From Kribbella voronezhensis (GTDB taxonomy: Bacteria > Actinomycetota > Actinomycetes > Propionibacteriales > Kribbellaceae): DNA of 64,000 nt. Positions 62,623-64,000 of this stretch are shown here, in pieces. The stretch spans positions 1,599,154 through 1,663,153 of the forward strand of contig NZ_SOCE01000001.1 of assembly GCF_004365175.1 (NCBI RefSeq), given 5' to 3'. Each line of letters begins with the position of its first letter. The first letter of the stretch is position 1. The notes beneath the pieces were generated by a model that saw only the letters and a list, made by a program, of their open reading frames with translations, ran no database searches and was not told the origin of the DNA. The translations under genes and the position numbers were made by a program.

Positions 62623-63312
62623 ATGCGTGGAGTGCGCCGCTTCGTCAAAGACCTGCTGCGAGGGCGTCGGACCAAACCCTTCACCGTTGACCGGACCGAC
62701 GAATCGCAGCTCCGGACCGCGATCGCACTGAAGGCCGGCGGCGCTGACACCGGGCCGAGCCCGGAATTCGTCGAGTCGCTTCGCGAGCGGCTACGGACGG
62801 AACTGGACGACAACCCACCGGTTGAGCTGCCCCGGGGCAACAGCCGCCGCCGGTTCGTGACGTCGGTTGCGGCGGCGTCGGCGGCTTCGATCGGGCTCGG
62901 CGCCGCGATCGAACGGGGACTGAGCGGCGCCGGCAGCGCGGTCACCGCAGAGCCACCACCGGCCGACCAGACCCTGATGCCCGACAACGGGGAATGGCGC
63001 GCAGTCGTCGCCGCCAAGGACCTCCCCGACGGCAGCGTGCGGCCGTTCGACGCCGGCACGATGATCGGCTTCGTCCGTCGCACGAGCGAAGGCCTGTACG
63101 CCGTATCGGGCGTCTGCACCCATCTGGGCTGCAAGCTGGCCTTGGACGGACCGGCGCGGCAGCTGAACTGCCCGTGCCACAACGCCGCGTTCGCCGTCGA
63201 CGGATCGGTCTTGCACCACCGCCTCCCGACAGCGCTGGCGCCCTTGCCGAAGCTGATGGTCCGCGAGTCCGAGGGAGTGATCCAGGTCTTCGTGCCGCCG
63301 CAACCGGCGTAA
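62623..63312 (+). CDS. Membrane-anchored Rieske [2Fe-2S] protein, candidate anti-sigma factor
   Basis: The 229-residue protein has an N-terminal basic and helical cytoplasmic segment (about residues 1-75; LRTAIALKAGGADTGPSP, then FVESLRERLRTEL), one TM helix after RRRF (about 79-97) and an exported Rieske domain. Cluster ligands are C165 and H167 (CTHLGC) and C183 and H186 (CPCHN). The disulfide Cys pair is C170/C185. The N-terminal segment resembles that of anti-sigma factors, and the gene lies 3 bp after the ECF gene. ATG 62623 has GGAGG eight bases upstream; a GTG at 62617 is less well spaced. Confidence 0.88.
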   Translation: MRGVRRFVKDLLRGRRTKPFTVDRTDESQLRTAIALKAGGADTGPSPEFVESLRERLRTELDDNPPVELPRGNSRRRFVTSVAAASAASIGLGAAIERGLSGAGSAVTAEPPPADQTLMPDNGEWRAVVAAKDLPDGSVRPFDAGTMIGFVRRTSEGLYAVSGVCTHLGCKLALDGPARQLNCPCHNAAFAVDGSVLHHRLPTALAPLPKLMVRESEGVIQVFVPPQPA

Positions 63313-63326
63313 CCCACGCGCCTATT
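63309..63326 (+). promoter_or_regulatory. Third copy of the GTAACCC...CGCCTAT motif before the cupredoxin gene
   Basis: GTAACCCACGCGCCTATT overlaps the Rieske stop codon and ends 7 bp before the cupredoxin ATG. It matches the copy before the sigma gene at 16 of 18 positions. The distance to the start codon is short for a promoter -35 element, so an operator or other role is also possible. Confidence 0.55.
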
Positions 63327-63333
63327 GACAGGC

Positions 63334-63792
63334 ATGAGAAACAGCCGTGGAACACGACGCTTCATCACCGCGCTCGCCGCGGCCGTCAGCCTGACGGCCG
63401 TGGCCGCGTGTGGCGACACGAAGCCCCAGTCCCAGCCCATCCCCTCGGCGTCGGCCGGGGACACCTCGTCGGCGCCTTCAACGATGCCGGGTATGTCGAT
63501 GTCACCCACCGATGCGCCGACCGGTCCGGCCGTCGCGACCCAGTCGGTGAAGATCAAGGAGTTCGCCTTCGGTCCGGCCAGTATCACCGTGAAGGTCGGC
63601 GCGACCGTGACGTGGACGAACGGTGACCAGGATCCGCACACGGTCACCAGCCAGGCCAAGGACGGACCGTTGAAGTCGGCAACGATGAACAACGGCGACA
63701 CCTACCAGTACACCTTCACCAAGGCCGGCACCTACAACTATCTCTGCACGATCCACCCGTTCATGACCGGCACCGTGGTGGTGACAGCGTGA
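63334..63792 (+). CDS. Cupredoxin-domain lipoprotein (plastocyanin-like)
   Basis: The 152-residue protein has a signal peptide (MRNSRGTRRFITALAAAVSL) with lipobox AVAAC (Cys 26), a Ser/Pro/Met-rich linker with GMSMSP, and a plastocyanin-type domain. The copper ligands are H102 (DPHTV), C138, H141 and M144 (LCTIHPFM). It would shuttle electrons or hold copper outside the membrane. I took ATG 63334; a TTG at 63325 adds three residues. The next gene starts in its stop codon (GTGA overlap). Confidence 0.88.
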   Translation: MRNSRGTRRFITALAAAVSLTAVAACGDTKPQSQPIPSASAGDTSSAPSTMPGMSMSPTDAPTGPAVATQSVKIKEFAFGPASITVKVGATVTWTNGDQDPHTVTSQAKDGPLKSATMNNGDTYQYTFTKAGTYNYLCTIHPFMTGTVVVTA

Positions 63793-64000
63793 ACGCCGAC
63801 GGCCAGGACTCAGCACCTGTCGAGGACGACCTGAGTCCCGAAGGGATGACGCGACGCCAACTGCTGCGGCATACCGCATGGTTCGGGGCCGCTGTGGTGC
63901 TCACCGTCACCGGCGGCGAGGTCATCAGCCAGATCGCGCGGCCGGACGACGTACCTCCCGCGCAGGCTGCGCCCGGCGCACTGCGGTTCATCCAGATCAG
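63789..64000 (+). CDS. Tat-exported metallophosphoesterase (partial, N-terminus)
   Basis: The gene runs off the window. The 70 residues present show a Tat-like signal (MTRRQLLRHTAWFGAAVVLT) after an acidic leader and end in LRFIQIS, the beta strand that leads to the D-x-H motif of calcineurin-like phosphoesterases. GTG 63789 overlaps the cupredoxin stop; an ATG 19 codons in is an alternative. Family assignment relies on the strand before the missing D-x-H. It is the last visible gene of the sigma-Rieske-cupredoxin unit. Confidence 0.65.
   Translation, partial: MNADGQDSAPVEDDLSPEGMTRRQLLRHTAWFGAAVVLTVTGGEVISQIARPDDVPPAQAAPGALRFIQI

Overview
The window is very GC-rich DNA with strong G/C bias at third codon positions, many GTG starts, and frequent ATGA or GTGA stop/start overlaps. 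Its gene content is that of a soil actinomycete: Tat and lipoprotein signals, sugar ABC operons without their own ATPase, ECF sigma factors, an F420/PPOX-type flavoprotein and paired universal stress domains. A Kribbella-like or related Propionibacteriales organism fits best, but this is inferred from gene style only. I saw no rRNA, tRNA, CRISPR array, prophage or complete insertion sequence.

Left part (1-14 kb). After the tail of a probable FAD-dependent oxygenase come a GNAT acetyltransferase, a MarR regulator with an MMPL exporter, and a DUF4331 operon behind a CRP/FNR-like palindrome. A LysR regulator follows. A stress-type group then holds a PPOX protein, an ArsB/NhaD transporter with a CBS protein, a small membrane protein, a tandem universal stress protein and a zinc alcohol dehydrogenase. 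Upstream of the dehydrogenase are a broken GAF-domain remnant and a DosR-like box.

Middle part (14-31 kb). A methyltransferase precedes an NrtR-type Nudix regulator that diverges from nadA-nadB; nadC is absent. LysR and ArsR regulators and two zinc-free MDR oxidoreductases follow. Next is a sugar operon (GH36 alpha-galactosidase, two permeases, binding lipoprotein, phytanoyl-CoA-type dioxygenase, NAD(P)-binding protein) diverging from an AraC regulator with overlapping start codons. A secreted 5'-nucleotidase with a discoidin-like tail closes the block.

Region 31-46 kb. Two MFS exporters, an ArsR-type regulator, an alpha/beta hydrolase, an NmrA-type reductase with its HxlR regulator, a lipoprotein, a small crystallin-like secreted protein, a thermolysin-family protease, an APH-type kinase and a potassium channel. 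Three genes here are broken: two SigJ/SigG-like sigma factors (one lacking region 2, one lacking region 4) and one NmrA-type gene with an internal deletion. Several convergent pairs share clear hairpin terminators.

Right part (46-64 kb). A RibD/DHFR-like protein, a large LuxR-type ATPase regulator with its HTH unusually at the N-terminus, a DoxX-FAD oxidoreductase pair, and a second sugar operon (binding protein, two permeases, GH2 enzyme, secreted sialidase-like enzyme with two ricin repeats). That operon is controlled by a LacI regulator with two perfect 14-bp operators. The last 3.4 kb may be a redox-responsive envelope module. It has an ECF sigma factor, a membrane-anchored Rieske protein with a cytoplasmic N-terminal segment that could act as the anti-sigma factor, a cupredoxin lipoprotein, a Tat-exported metallophosphoesterase, and a divergent vanadium-haloperoxidase-like protein. 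An 18-bp motif recurs at three places in this module. It is the strongest candidate in the window for an undescribed system.
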